Below are positions 27,317 to 37,273 of a stretch of DNA of 64,000 nucleotides, in pieces. The notes beneath the pieces are model-generated. The model worked only from the letters and a program-made list of their open reading frames with translations. It ran no database searches and was not told the origin of the DNA. Source of the stretch: Mesorhizobium sp. M00.F.Ca.ET.216.01.1.1 (GTDB lineage Bacteria > Pseudomonadota > Alphaproteobacteria > Rhizobiales > Rhizobiaceae); the NCBI RefSeq assembly GCF_004010325.2, contig NZ_SADR02000026.1, forward strand, positions 38,899-102,898, written 5' to 3'. Every line of letters begins with the position of its first letter. Position 1 is the stretch's first letter. The translations under genes were made by a program, and so were the position numbers.

Positions 27317-28685
27317 AGGTTGCCGTCCTCGACTTCGGCAAGACCAATTCGAAGCTGTTCGTCTTCGGTCAGGACGGGCGGATCCTCGAGGAGCGCCGGA
27401 CTCAGCCGAACTGGGTGCGGAAGGACGGCTTCAGCGTGCTCGACGAGGCGGCGCTTCACGATTGGGCAGTTCGCACGTTAAGCGATGCGGTCGACATCCA
27501 TGGCGTGGAAGGGCTGATGGTGTCGGGCCATGGCTGCACCTTTGCCTTGGTGGACGATGCGGCGCTGACGCATCCGATACTCGACTACGAGCAGGAGCCG
27601 CCAGCCGAGATTGCCGCGCAGATCGATCGCCGCATTCCGGACTTTGCCGAGACCTTTTCGCCGAGGCTGCCGCTCGGCTTCAACTACGGTCGTCATATGC
27701 TGTGGCTGAAGGCGGTGGAGCCGGGTGCGTTCGCTGCAGCGAAATCAATTCTTGGCTATCCGCAATACTGGAGCTGGCGCTTCGGCGGCCGGGCGGTGTC
27801 GGAAATGTCCTATCTCGGCTGCCATTCGCACCTGTGGGCGCCGCGCAGACGTGATTTCAGTTCGCTGGTCGACGCCGAGGGCTGGCGCGGCCAGATGCCT
27901 GCGTTCGAGCGCGCCGGCGCCGTCATTGGCGAGCGGCGCTTCGGCAAGGCGACGCTCCCGATCACCATCCACAACGGCGTCCACGACAGCAATGCCGCCT
28001 TGCATGCCTATCGCCGGCAGGGGCTCGGGCCGGTCACCGTCGTCTCGACCGGCACCTGGGTCGTCGTACTCAATCCGGAGTGCCCGCTCGAGGCACTCGA
28101 CCCCGACCGCGACATGCTGGTCAATGTCGATGTCGACGGTGGCCCGGTGCCGACCATCCGCTTCATGGGCGGGCGCGAATTCGCGACGATCAGCGCCGGT
28201 TGGCAAGGCGCAATCGCCCGCTCCTCTGTGCAGCGGGTGATCGGCGCCGGCATCATGGCGCTGCCGAGCTTCGCGCCGGGCGGGCCGATGCCTGGCCATC
28301 CCGGCGAATTGGTCGGGCGCGCACCCAATGCGGAGGAGCGCGCGGCCGTGGCGCTGCTCTATGTCGCGCTGATGATCGATCTGTGTCTCGACCTGATCCA
28401 ATCGAACGACACCGTAATCCTTGATGGCGGGCTGAACAGTGGCGGCCTGCTCGCCAGTCTGCTGGCGCAGCTGCGCCCCGGCCAAGCCTTCATGCAGGGC
28501 GCCACGCTGGAGGGCAGCGCAACGGGAGCGGCGGCTCTTGCCTTCGAGAGCGTCGGACGCGCGTTTGCCGCCGAGGCGCCGGAACCTGTGCGTGCCTCGA
28601 ACTTCACCGGGCTTTCCTCCTACCGTGACGACTGGCGCGGCCTCGCCGCCGACCGCGGCATCATTGCAGCAGCAGGAGGTTCGCG

Positions 28686-28689
<4 letters not shown>
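27313..28689 (+). CDS. FGGY-family carbohydrate kinase, second
   Basis: A 458-residue FGGY kinase, distinct from the one at 24032. The N-terminal loop is 'VLDFGKTNSKLFVF', a variant of DIGTTxxK seen in the rhamnulokinase/fuculokinase side of the family. 'SGHGC' near residue 73 and 'VSTGTWVVVL' near 243 follow. The ATP-side glycines are in 'ILDGGLNSGGLL' near 376. It begins with GTG, overlapping the repressor stop, and ends overlapping the ABC ATPase start (ATGA). Two FGGY kinases in one regulon suggest two substrates or a branch. The sugar is unknown. Confidence 0.87.
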
Positions 28690-30226
<1,537 letters not shown>

Positions 30227-30230
<4 letters not shown>

Positions 30231-31231
30231 CCGACAGGGCGACCGGGATAACCAGCGGAGGTGACCAGGCAGTCGTCAGGAGCCGGCGGCTGCGCACCGC
30301 CTTCGCCGCCCTCGGCATGCTGCCGGTCCTGGTCCTGCTGGCGGCCGGCTTCCAGTTCATCAATCCGCGCTTTCTCACCCAGACCAACCTTTTGATCGTC
30401 ACGCAGCAGTCGTCGATCAACATCGTGCTGGCGGCTGGCATGACCTTCGTCATCCTGACCGGCGGCATCGACCTGTCCGTCGGCTCGATCCTTGCCGCCT
30501 CGGCGATGGTGGCGGTGATCGTGTCGCTGGTGCCGGAGTGGGGAATGCTCGGCGTGCCAGCGGCCATTCTTGTCGGTCTCGGTTTCGGCCTCATCATTAA
30601 TGGGCTGCTCGTCGCTTACATCAAGCTGCCGCCCTTCATTGTCACGCTGGGTTCGCTTACGGCCGTGCGCGGCGTCGCCCGCCTGCTCGGCCAGGACACG
30701 ACTGTGTTCAACTCGGACCTGCCGTTCGACTTCATCGGCAACGGTTCGCTTTTCGGCATCCCCTGGCTGGCCATCATCGCCTTGTCGGTTGTAGTGCTGT
30801 CCTGGCTGGTGCTCAAGCGCACCGTGCTCGGTACCTGGATCTACGCCGTCGGCGGCAACGCCGAGGCCGCGCGGCTCACCGGCATCAAGGTGCCGCTGGT
30901 GCTGCTCTTCGTCTATGGCGTTTCCGGCCTGCTGGCCGGCCTTGGCGGCGCCATGTCGGCGGCTCGGCTCTACGCCGCCAATGGGCTGCAGCTCGGGCAG
31001 TCCTACGAGCTCGACGCCATTGCCGCGGTCATTCTCGGCGGCACCAGCTTCGTCGGCGGCGTCGGCTCGATCTGGGGCACGCTGATTGGCGGCCTGATCA
31101 TAGCGGTGCTGTCCAACGGGCTCATCCTCGCCGGTGTTTCGGACATCTGGCAGTACATCATCAAGGGATTGGTCATCATCGTGGCGGTCGCCCTCGACCG
31201 CTACAGGCTCCAGACAGGAGCAAGAACGTGA
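30227..31231 (+). CDS. ribose-type ABC importer permease
   Basis: A 334-residue inner-membrane permease of the RbsC/XylH family (PF02653) with eight to ten hydrophobic helices. Family motifs include 'VILTGGIDLSVGSILA' near residue 78 and 'YAVGGNAEAARLTGI' near 205, then 'AVILGGTSFVGGVGSIWGTLIGG' near 265. It acts as a homodimeric channel with the ATPase encoded just upstream (ATGA overlap) and the binding protein 80 bases downstream. Confidence 0.94.
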
Positions 31232-31311
31232 TTGACCTTAGTCGCCGGCGTCAACAACCCGGTTTCATGTGTAACGCACCGTGAGCGGCGCGGGGCAATC
31301 GGAGGAAAGCA

Positions 31312-32250
31312 ATGAAGACCATCGCTAAACTGCTCTGCGGCGTCGCACTCGCGGCCGCCGCCATCGCGCCGGCTTCGGCCAAGGATCTGACCAAGGTCGG
31401 AATCTCGGTCGGCCTGCTCGGCAATCCATTCTTCGTCGCCACCATCAAGGGCATCGAGGACGCCGCCAAGAAGATCAACCCGAATGTCGAGGTGACATCG
31501 GTGTCGGCCGACTACGACCTCAACAAGCAGGTCTCTCAGGTCGATTCGTTCATCGCCGCCGGCGTCGATGTGATCATGCTCAATGCCGTCGATGCCAAGG
31601 CGATCGCGCCGGCGGTGAAGAAGGCGCAAGCAGCGGGGATCGTGGTTGCCGCCTTCGACGTTTCGGCACCGGGAGCCGACGTCACCGTGATGACCAACAA
31701 CGTCAAGGCCGGGGAAGAGGCCTGCCAATACCTGGTCGACCATACCGGCGGCAAGGGCGACTACGTCATCTTGAACGGCCCGGCATCGTCGTCGATCCTG
31801 GAGCGGGTGAAGGGCTGCAAGAACGTGCTCGCACAGCATCCCGACATCAAGATTCTCTCCGACGACCAGAATGCCGAGGGCTCACGTGACGGCGGCCTGA
31901 AGATATTCCAGTCGCTGCTGACCCGTTTCGACAAGATCGATGCGGTGTTCGCCATCAACGATCCGACGGCGATCGGCGCCCAGCTTGCGGCCAAGCAGCT
32001 TAACCGCTCGGAATTCATCTTCACCGCGGTCGACGGCGCCCCCGATATCGAGAAGGAATTCGCGTCCGGCGCGTCGATGATCAAGGCCTCCGCCTCGCAA
32101 GATCCCTATGTGATGGCTGGCCAGTCCCTGCAGATGGCGGCTGAGGTGCTCGCCGGCAAGAAGCCGGCCGAGCCGGTCGTGTTGCTCGATCCCAAGCTGA
32201 TCACGGCCGAGAACCTGAAGGACTACAAGGGCTGGACCGCGGTCCGCTAA
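31312..32250 (+). CDS. ribose-type periplasmic sugar-binding protein
   Basis: A 312-residue RbsB-like binding protein (PF13407) with a Sec signal peptide (MKTIAKLLCGVALAAAAIAPASA, cut after about residue 23). The mature start 'LTKVGISVGLLGNPFFVATIKGIEDAA' is typical. Two alpha/beta lobes bind a monosaccharide in the periplasm. It follows the permease after 80 bases with a GGAGGAAAG site, and a strong terminator hairpin lies 16 bases after its stop, so the importer operon may end here for most transcripts. Confidence 0.93.
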   Translation: MKTIAKLLCGVALAAAAIAPASAKDLTKVGISVGLLGNPFFVATIKGIEDAAKKINPNVEVTSVSADYDLNKQVSQVDSFIAAGVDVIMLNAVDAKAIAPAVKKAQAAGIVVAAFDVSAPGADVTVMTNNVKAGEEACQYLVDHTGGKGDYVILNGPASSSILERVKGCKNVLAQHPDIKILSDDQNAEGSRDGGLKIFQSLLTRFDKIDAVFAINDPTAIGAQLAAKQLNRSEFIFTAVDGAPDIEKEFASGASMIKASASQDPYVMAGQSLQMAAEVLAGKKPAEPVVLLDPKLITAENLKDYKGWTAVR

Positions 32251-32265
32251 ATCCCTCCCCGGGCA

Positions 32266-32297
32266 GTGCGGCCGGGAGACCCGGCCGCACTCTTTGT
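32266..32297 (+). terminator. intrinsic terminator after the sugar-binding protein gene
   Basis: A perfect 11-bp GC-rich stem (GTGCGGCCGGG with CCCGGCCGCAC), an AGA loop, then TCTTTGT. It lies 16 bases after the binding-protein stop codon. The T-tract is imperfect, so some read-through into the epimerase remnant is possible. Confidence 0.75.
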
Positions 32298-32366
32298 CCA
32301 AGCATCGGACTGTGCCAAAAACGGTCCACTTTCGGGTCCGATGCTCCGCAGCAGACGGAGACGACC

Positions 32367-32708
32367 ATGTCGCGCATTGGAATTCATTCTTTCGTCTGGT
32401 CGTCGAGCTCGGCGCAAGGTGACCTCGAACGGACGCTGGCCAACACCAAAGAGGCCGGTTTCGACCTGATCGAATTCTCTTATCTCGACCCTGCTAATGT
32501 CGACATCGGCAGGCTGGCCAAGCGCATCGCCGACCTCGATCTCGGCGTGGCGATCAGCATCGGACTGCCGGCCGATGGCGACATTTCGAGCGCCGACAAG
32601 ACGATTGCTGCGCGCGGCATAGAAATCCTCAACAATACGATCGCGTTTACCCGCGATCTCGGCGGCCGGAAGGTCGCCGGCATCCTCTGCACCAGCCACG
32701 GATTGCAG
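32367..32708 (+). pseudogene. truncated ketose epimerase (TIM barrel), paralogue of the gene at 14477
   Basis: The first ~114 residues (from MSRIGIHSFVWSS) match the N-terminal third of the ketose 3-epimerase at 14477-15361, including 'IEFSYL' and 'GLPADGDISS' aligned with 'IEFAYL' and 'GLPLSADVSN'. The match stops after 'GILCTSHG'. The frame then runs to 32933 through unrelated sequence. All four metal ligands lie in the missing part, so it cannot be active. It was presumably the last gene of the ribose-type operon before a deletion. Confidence 0.85.
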
Positions 32709-33138
32709 GCGCAGGCGCCGACGCGCGACCACCGCCTGGCCGTAATCATCGCCACCATTTCCTTGCAGGCCTTCAGGCCGCTGGCTTCTTCGACCGCCTC
32801 CAGCGGAGCGCGAGCCGCACCGAGCGTCGGATCAGCAGGAGAAACGCTGCGTCGACCCAACGATAACCCACTCAAAAGGATGGATTTATTGAAACCGTAC
32901 GAGCATACTGTGGGTAGGGCGCGCAGTGGTTGAAAATGACCGTGCCGCGCTATGTTATTTGCAAGCTGCGCCATTTCCTTTCGCTCGTTTGTGGCGTTGG
33001 CAATTCGGCGAAAAACGATTGCGGACAAGGGGCAGATCTGGTCCCACAACAAAGGGGCATCCCTTGTGTCATTGATTTTACGGTTTTGAGGCCGGCGGAG
33101 CCTATTATTTGTCCGCTTGCCGAACAGGGAGGAAGACA
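32709..33138. other. gene-poor junction upstream of the TRAP operon
   Basis: 430 bases joining the broken epimerase to the TRAP genes. Open frames exist on both strands but none has a recognisable domain or good ribosome binding site. It marks one end of the deletion that truncated the epimerase gene. The last 100 bases, AT-richer than the rest, should carry the TRAP promoter; AGGGAGGAAG precedes the dctP start. Confidence 0.4.
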
Positions 33139-34257
33139 ATGGACGGAGAATCGCGTTCCCAATCAAGGCGAAGATTTCTGAAGACGAGTGGATTTGTCGC
33201 TGGGCTAACGGCGACGTCGGTTACCGCTCCCTGGGTTCGAAGGGCCGGAGCCGCTGACACAATCACCTGGAAAATTCAAACCTCGTGGCCGGCGGGTGTC
33301 GGACTTGAAACTTTCCAGAACTGGTGTGGCACCATCAAGGAAAAGACCGGAGGACAACTCGAATTTCAGCCGTTCAAGGCGAAGGACATCGTTGGTGACT
33401 TCGAACTCCTCGACGGGGTGAAGAATGGCGTTCTGGAAGCGATGAACTCGTTTTCACTTTACTGGGCCGGCAAGCTTCCCGCTGCAGCGTTCCTGTCCTC
33501 TTATACGATGGGGCTGCGTTATCCGCACGAATGGGACATCTTTTTCTATTCAAAAGGTGGTCTGCAGGCCGCGCGCGACCTTTATGCGAAACAAGGTCTC
33601 TACTACGTCAACCGCATTCATCACGGCCCGAACATCATCCACTCAAAGACACCGATCCGCTCGATCGAGGATTTCAGGGATCTGAAGCTGCGCGTGCCGG
33701 GCGGCATGATCGCCGAGACATTCGCGAAAGCCGGCGCCAAGACGACGCTGCTGCCAGGCGGCGAGGTGTTCTCCGCGCTGGAGAAAGGCACTATCGATGC
33801 GGCCGATTATACGGGCCCAGCGGTAAACTGGGCGCTCGGTTTCCAGCAGGTGACCAAGTACATTTCCATGGGTCCAGCCGGTCTGATGTCCGTATACCAG
33901 CCCGTCGATCTGATGGACTTTGCCGTCAACATGAATGTCTGGAACCAACTCCCGGACAACCTCAAGAAGTTCGTGGAAGACGAGATCCAAGTCTATTCCA
34001 ACACCCATTTCGGCGCGATCCAGAAGGCCGATATGGAGGCTTGGCACAAATTCACCGACGCGGGCATTGAAATCAACCGGCTTGGGGCGGAAGATCTTCA
34101 GAAGTTCCAGGAGATCGCTGTGCCGATCTGGTTCGAGTGGGCAAACAAGGACAAGGACGCTGCGCGCATCTTCAAACTGCAGCTCGAGGTGATGGAGAAT
34201 CCGACGGTCGGCTACGTAACGCCGGACATGTATCAGGGGTTGTCGATCAACCTCTGA
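33139..34257 (+). CDS. TRAP transporter solute-binding protein, DctP/TakP-like
   Basis: A 372-residue periplasmic binding protein of a TRAP importer. The N-terminus has a Tat-type signal ('SRRRFLK' at residues 9-15, then a hydrophobic stretch ending near 38). The mature protein begins 'DTITWKIQTSWPAG'. 'LKLRVPGGMIAETFAKAG' near residue 190 carries the arginine that usually pairs with a substrate carboxylate. The sequence resembles the TakP (2-oxo acid) branch more than C4-dicarboxylate DctP. Two permease genes follow, 57 bases downstream. The ligand is probably an organic or sugar acid. Confidence 0.9.
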   Translation: MDGESRSQSRRRFLKTSGFVAGLTATSVTAPWVRRAGAADTITWKIQTSWPAGVGLETFQNWCGTIKEKTGGQLEFQPFKAKDIVGDFELLDGVKNGVLEAMNSFSLYWAGKLPAAAFLSSYTMGLRYPHEWDIFFYSKGGLQAARDLYAKQGLYYVNRIHHGPNIIHSKTPIRSIEDFRDLKLRVPGGMIAETFAKAGAKTTLLPGGEVFSALEKGTIDAADYTGPAVNWALGFQQVTKYISMGPAGLMSVYQPVDLMDFAVNMNVWNQLPDNLKKFVEDEIQVYSNTHFGAIQKADMEAWHKFTDAGIEINRLGAEDLQKFQEIAVPIWFEWANKDKDAARIFKLQLEVMENPTVGYVTPDMYQGLSINL

Positions 34258-34266
34258 GGCCCTCCG

Positions 34267-34290
34267 CGCCCGTCCTTCCGGGCGGGCGCA
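34267..34290 (+). promoter_or_regulatory. hairpin between dctP and dctQ-like genes
   Basis: GCGCCCG and CGGGCGC form a perfect 7-bp stem around a short loop in the 57-base gap. No T-tract follows, so it is unlikely to be a simple terminator. Such hairpins often protect the 3' end of the abundant binding-protein mRNA segment while lowering expression of the permeases. That role is inferred. Confidence 0.5.
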
Positions 34291-34314
34291 CTCTCCTTCA
34301 AGAGGCAGTCGCCG

Positions 34315-35418
34315 ATGCCCTCACTCACATTTGTGCTGCCGCACTGGCTCTACTGGTCGAGCCTGGTGCTGTTTCCACTTGTTGCGGTCGTGCTCGTCTA
34401 CCGCGAGCGGGCTCGACGCGATGCCGGCCAAGCCAACCTGTTCCTCGCCTATTTCTTCTTGGTCACTGCCGGTTTTCTCGGCATGCACCGTTTCTACCTG
34501 AAGAGCCGCTGGGGGTTCTTGTTCATCCCATTCTTCGCCGCTGTTCTCTGGACCAGTGCTCAGGTGCGGGATGGGCGCGAAGCATTGTCGCTGGCTCGAT
34601 CCCAAGCGGAGCATGCCGAAAGGGTCCTGAGGCAAACCAGGGCGGATGTCACATCCGGCAAGAGCGGTGCCGCCGGTCGCCTTGCGAAGGCCGAGGCGGA
34701 TGCGGTGACGGCTCACGGCAATGACGCTGCTGCCATTGCTGGACTCGCCCGCTCGAACACCCTTGCCCGAATTGCCGGAATTCTCCTCGGCCTCGTTCTC
34801 GCGGGTGACGTCTTTCTGATCCCGGGCCTGGTTCGCCGCGCACGCGAACGTGAGGTTCAACCGGCCCCAACCGACAACCATCCGCTGGTGACTGACGTCC
34901 CCGCCACGCCGGTCAAAGCTCCGCTCGCTGTTTTTCGGCCCGTTGATCGGCTGGTAAGAGTGACGGGCGAGTTGGTCGCCTACTGGTCAGTCCTCGCGGT
35001 CATCGCCTATTATTACGAGGTCGTGGCCCGTTACGTCTTCAATTCGCCGACGAACTGGGTGCATGAGAGCATGTTTCTTATGTTCGGCATCCAGTACATG
35101 CTGGCAGGAGCCTATGCCTATCGCGACGAAACCCATGTCAGGGTCGACATCGTCTACAGCCACCTCTCCGAACGCGGTCGGGCTATCTGCGACATCATCA
35201 CCTCGGCCTTCTTCTTCCTGTTCACCGGCACCATGCTGGTCACAGGGTGGCGATTTGCGAGTGATGCCATGGCGGTTGGCGAACGCTCGTTCACCGAATG
35301 GGGCATTCAATACTGGCCGGTAAAGCTCGCGATCCCCATCGGGGCGGCGCTCCTGTTGCTTCAGGGTCTGTCCCGGCTGATGCGAGACATCGCCACTGCA
35401 TTCGGAAGGATTGGCTGA
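34315..35418 (+). CDS. TRAP small permease (DctQ) with N-terminal TM2-like domain
   Basis: A 367-residue protein, about twice the normal DctQ length. The C-terminal half (from about residue 200) is a DctQ domain with four TM helices: 'VVARYVFNSPTNWVHE' and 'YAYRDETHVRVDIVY' are family marks. The N-terminal half has two or three TM helices with 'TAGFLGMHRFYL', which fits the TM2 domain pattern (G-x-H-R-F-Y-L), then a coiled-coil-like stretch (residues 90-140) and one more TM helix. It lies between dctP and dctM, with the dctM gene three bases downstream. What the extra domain does is unknown. Confidence 0.85.
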   Translation: MPSLTFVLPHWLYWSSLVLFPLVAVVLVYRERARRDAGQANLFLAYFFLVTAGFLGMHRFYLKSRWGFLFIPFFAAVLWTSAQVRDGREALSLARSQAEHAERVLRQTRADVTSGKSGAAGRLAKAEADAVTAHGNDAAAIAGLARSNTLARIAGILLGLVLAGDVFLIPGLVRRAREREVQPAPTDNHPLVTDVPATPVKAPLAVFRPVDRLVRVTGELVAYWSVLAVIAYYYEVVARYVFNSPTNWVHESMFLMFGIQYMLAGAYAYRDETHVRVDIVYSHLSERGRAICDIITSAFFFLFTGTMLVTGWRFASDAMAVGERSFTEWGIQYWPVKLAIPIGAALLLLQGLSRLMRDIATAFGRIG

Positions 35419-35421
35419 GCG

Positions 35422-36792
35422 ATGGGTCTCGAGCTTCCGATCCTGTGGCTCAGCATATTGATGTTCGGGGGGCTGGGCGTCCTTTTGCTGCTCGGATTGC
35501 CGATGGCCTTTTGCACCGGCAGCCTTGCCGTGCTTTTCCTCTTTCTGTTCGGCAATTCGGCCATGCTGAACATGCTGCCGTCTCGGGTCTTCCCGTTCAT
35601 GACGGATTATCAGCTCTCGGCGGTGCCGCTTTTCATCTTCATGGCCGCGATTCTCGAGAAGGCCGGCATCATCGAGGAGTTGTTCGACGTCGTCTACAAA
35701 TGGCTGGGCGGACTGAAAGGCGGTCTCGCTTCGGCCACGGTGATCTCCTGCACGCTGCTGGCCGCGATGGTCGGCGTGGTCGGGGCGACGGAAGTGACGA
35801 TGGGCATGATCGCGCTGCCCGCCATGCTGCGCCGCAACTATGACGCCAAGCTCGCCTGCGGCTCGCTCCTTGCAGGCGGGACCCTTGGCATTCTCATACC
35901 CCCTTCCGTCATGGCGATCGTCTATGCCGTCGTGGCGCAGCAGTCGCTGGGCGAGCTTTTGATCGGGTCGGTGTTTCCCGGGCTGCTGCTGTCCGGGATG
36001 TACGTCGCGTACGTGACGGCGCGCTGTTACATCAACCCCAGGCTCGGCCCGGCGTTGCCGCCGAACGAGCGCATCGCATTCGCCCAAAAACTCAAGCTTT
36101 TGCGCCGCACGTTCATGCCGATACTGCTGATCCTGCTGGTACTCGGGGTCATCTTCATGGGCATTGCCACGCCGGTCGAGGCCGCCGGCATCGGTACGTT
36201 CGGTGCTTTCATCGTCTGCGCCGCACATCGGCGCCTGACCTGGGACACGATCCGGGAAGCCAGTGTCGCGACGCTCAAGGCCACGGCGATGGTCATGTGG
36301 ATATTCTTCGGCGCCACCATGTTCGTCGGCTTCTTCATCCTAAAGGGTGGGCAGAACTTCGTTTCCGAATCCATACTCGGAACAGGCTTGGCGCCTTATG
36401 GCGTTCTTGTTCTGATGATGATCATCCTGTTCGTCCTGGGCATGTTTCTTGACTGGGTGGGCATTCTCCTCCTCACCGTACCGATATTTCTGCCCATCCT
36501 TAAATCGCTTCAGTTCGGCGGTGCGTTCGGGTTGGCCGGTGTGGCTCCTGAAGACGTGCCGCTGTGGTATGGCGTCATTTTCATGGTCAACATGCAGATG
36601 GCGTTCCTGAGCCCACCGTTCGGCTATTCGCTGTTTTATCTGAAGAGTGTTGCGCCGCCGGAGATCTCGATGGCGACGATCTTCCGATCCGCGGTCCCCT
36701 TCTTGTGCCTGCAGGCGATCGGAGTGGGACTGTGCATCGTGTTCCCCTCAATCGTCGTCTGGCTGCCGAAGGTCATGTATGGAGGCAATTGA
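35422..36792 (+). CDS. TRAP large permease (DctM)
   Basis: A 456-residue inner-membrane protein with 11-12 TM helices, the sodium-coupled transport subunit of the TRAP system. Family marks include 'GVVGATEVTMGMIALPAML' near residue 115, 'LLAGGTLGILIPPSV' near 150 and 'MFLDWVGILLLTVPIF' near 345. It starts three bases after the DctQ-like stop. A stretch of about 270 bases near its 3' end is repeated at 43891-44160. It is complete, ending with the expected C-terminal helix. Confidence 0.94.
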   Translation: MGLELPILWLSILMFGGLGVLLLLGLPMAFCTGSLAVLFLFLFGNSAMLNMLPSRVFPFMTDYQLSAVPLFIFMAAILEKAGIIEELFDVVYKWLGGLKGGLASATVISCTLLAAMVGVVGATEVTMGMIALPAMLRRNYDAKLACGSLLAGGTLGILIPPSVMAIVYAVVAQQSLGELLIGSVFPGLLLSGMYVAYVTARCYINPRLGPALPPNERIAFAQKLKLLRRTFMPILLILLVLGVIFMGIATPVEAAGIGTFGAFIVCAAHRRLTWDTIREASVATLKATAMVMWIFFGATMFVGFFILKGGQNFVSESILGTGLAPYGVLVLMMIILFVLGMFLDWVGILLLTVPIFLPILKSLQFGGAFGLAGVAPEDVPLWYGVIFMVNMQMAFLSPPFGYSLFYLKSVAPPEISMATIFRSAVPFLCLQAIGVGLCIVFPSIVVWLPKVMYGGN

Positions 36793-36856
36793 CCACACTT
36801 GCGGCTTTCGTCATCCGACGCCGCGGTTCAATCGAATTTGATAGCTTTTCGCTTGA

Positions 36857-37220
36857 ATGGGTCACGTTTTTTGCCTTCCGCTGGCCACCGTGATCCCGGA
36901 CATGGAAGAGACCATCGGCAATGAGATCGGCCGCATTCTCGCCGACGCCGGATATCGGGCCACATGCACCCGACAGCCACAAGTTCAGGGTCTTCACCGC
37001 CGGCCGCGTCACCCCAGCCATCAAGCGCCAGATGCGCCGCCGCTCCGCGATCGAGCCCGTGATCGGCCATATCAAGGCCGAACACCGGATGGACCGCAAC
37101 CACCTCGCCGGCGAGCAGGACGACGCCGTCAGCTGCTCGTCGGGGCAAGCGAAAGGCCATCGTCAGCGCGATGGGCGAGGTCGACTGCCAGCCGTTACGG
37201 CCTGGAGGGTCGGCCGTTAG
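36857..37220 (+). pseudogene. IS5-type transposase C-terminal remnant
   Basis: Two overlapping frames together read like the end of a DDE transposase of the IS5 superfamily: 'ETIGNEIGRILADAGYR' in one frame, then 'VFTAGRVTPAIKRQMRRRSAIEPVIGHIKAEHRMDRN' in another, where 'RRSAIEPVIGHIKAE' is the C-terminal catalytic-glutamate block. A frameshift separates the parts, the N-terminus is missing, and the end is lost after 'GEQDDAV'. No inverted repeats were found. It lies between the TRAP and Tct loci and may mark how they came together. Confidence 0.75.
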
Positions 37221-37273
37221 CTAGGAGGTCAGCTGTTTCAAGGTCGACGGTGGCGGAGCCGCTGGTCGTGCGT

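Noticed and set aside
34987..36228. Minus-strand frame opposite dctQ/dctM
   Set aside because: Highly charged with no hydrophobic pattern or motif; the TRAP permeases on the plus strand explain the region.
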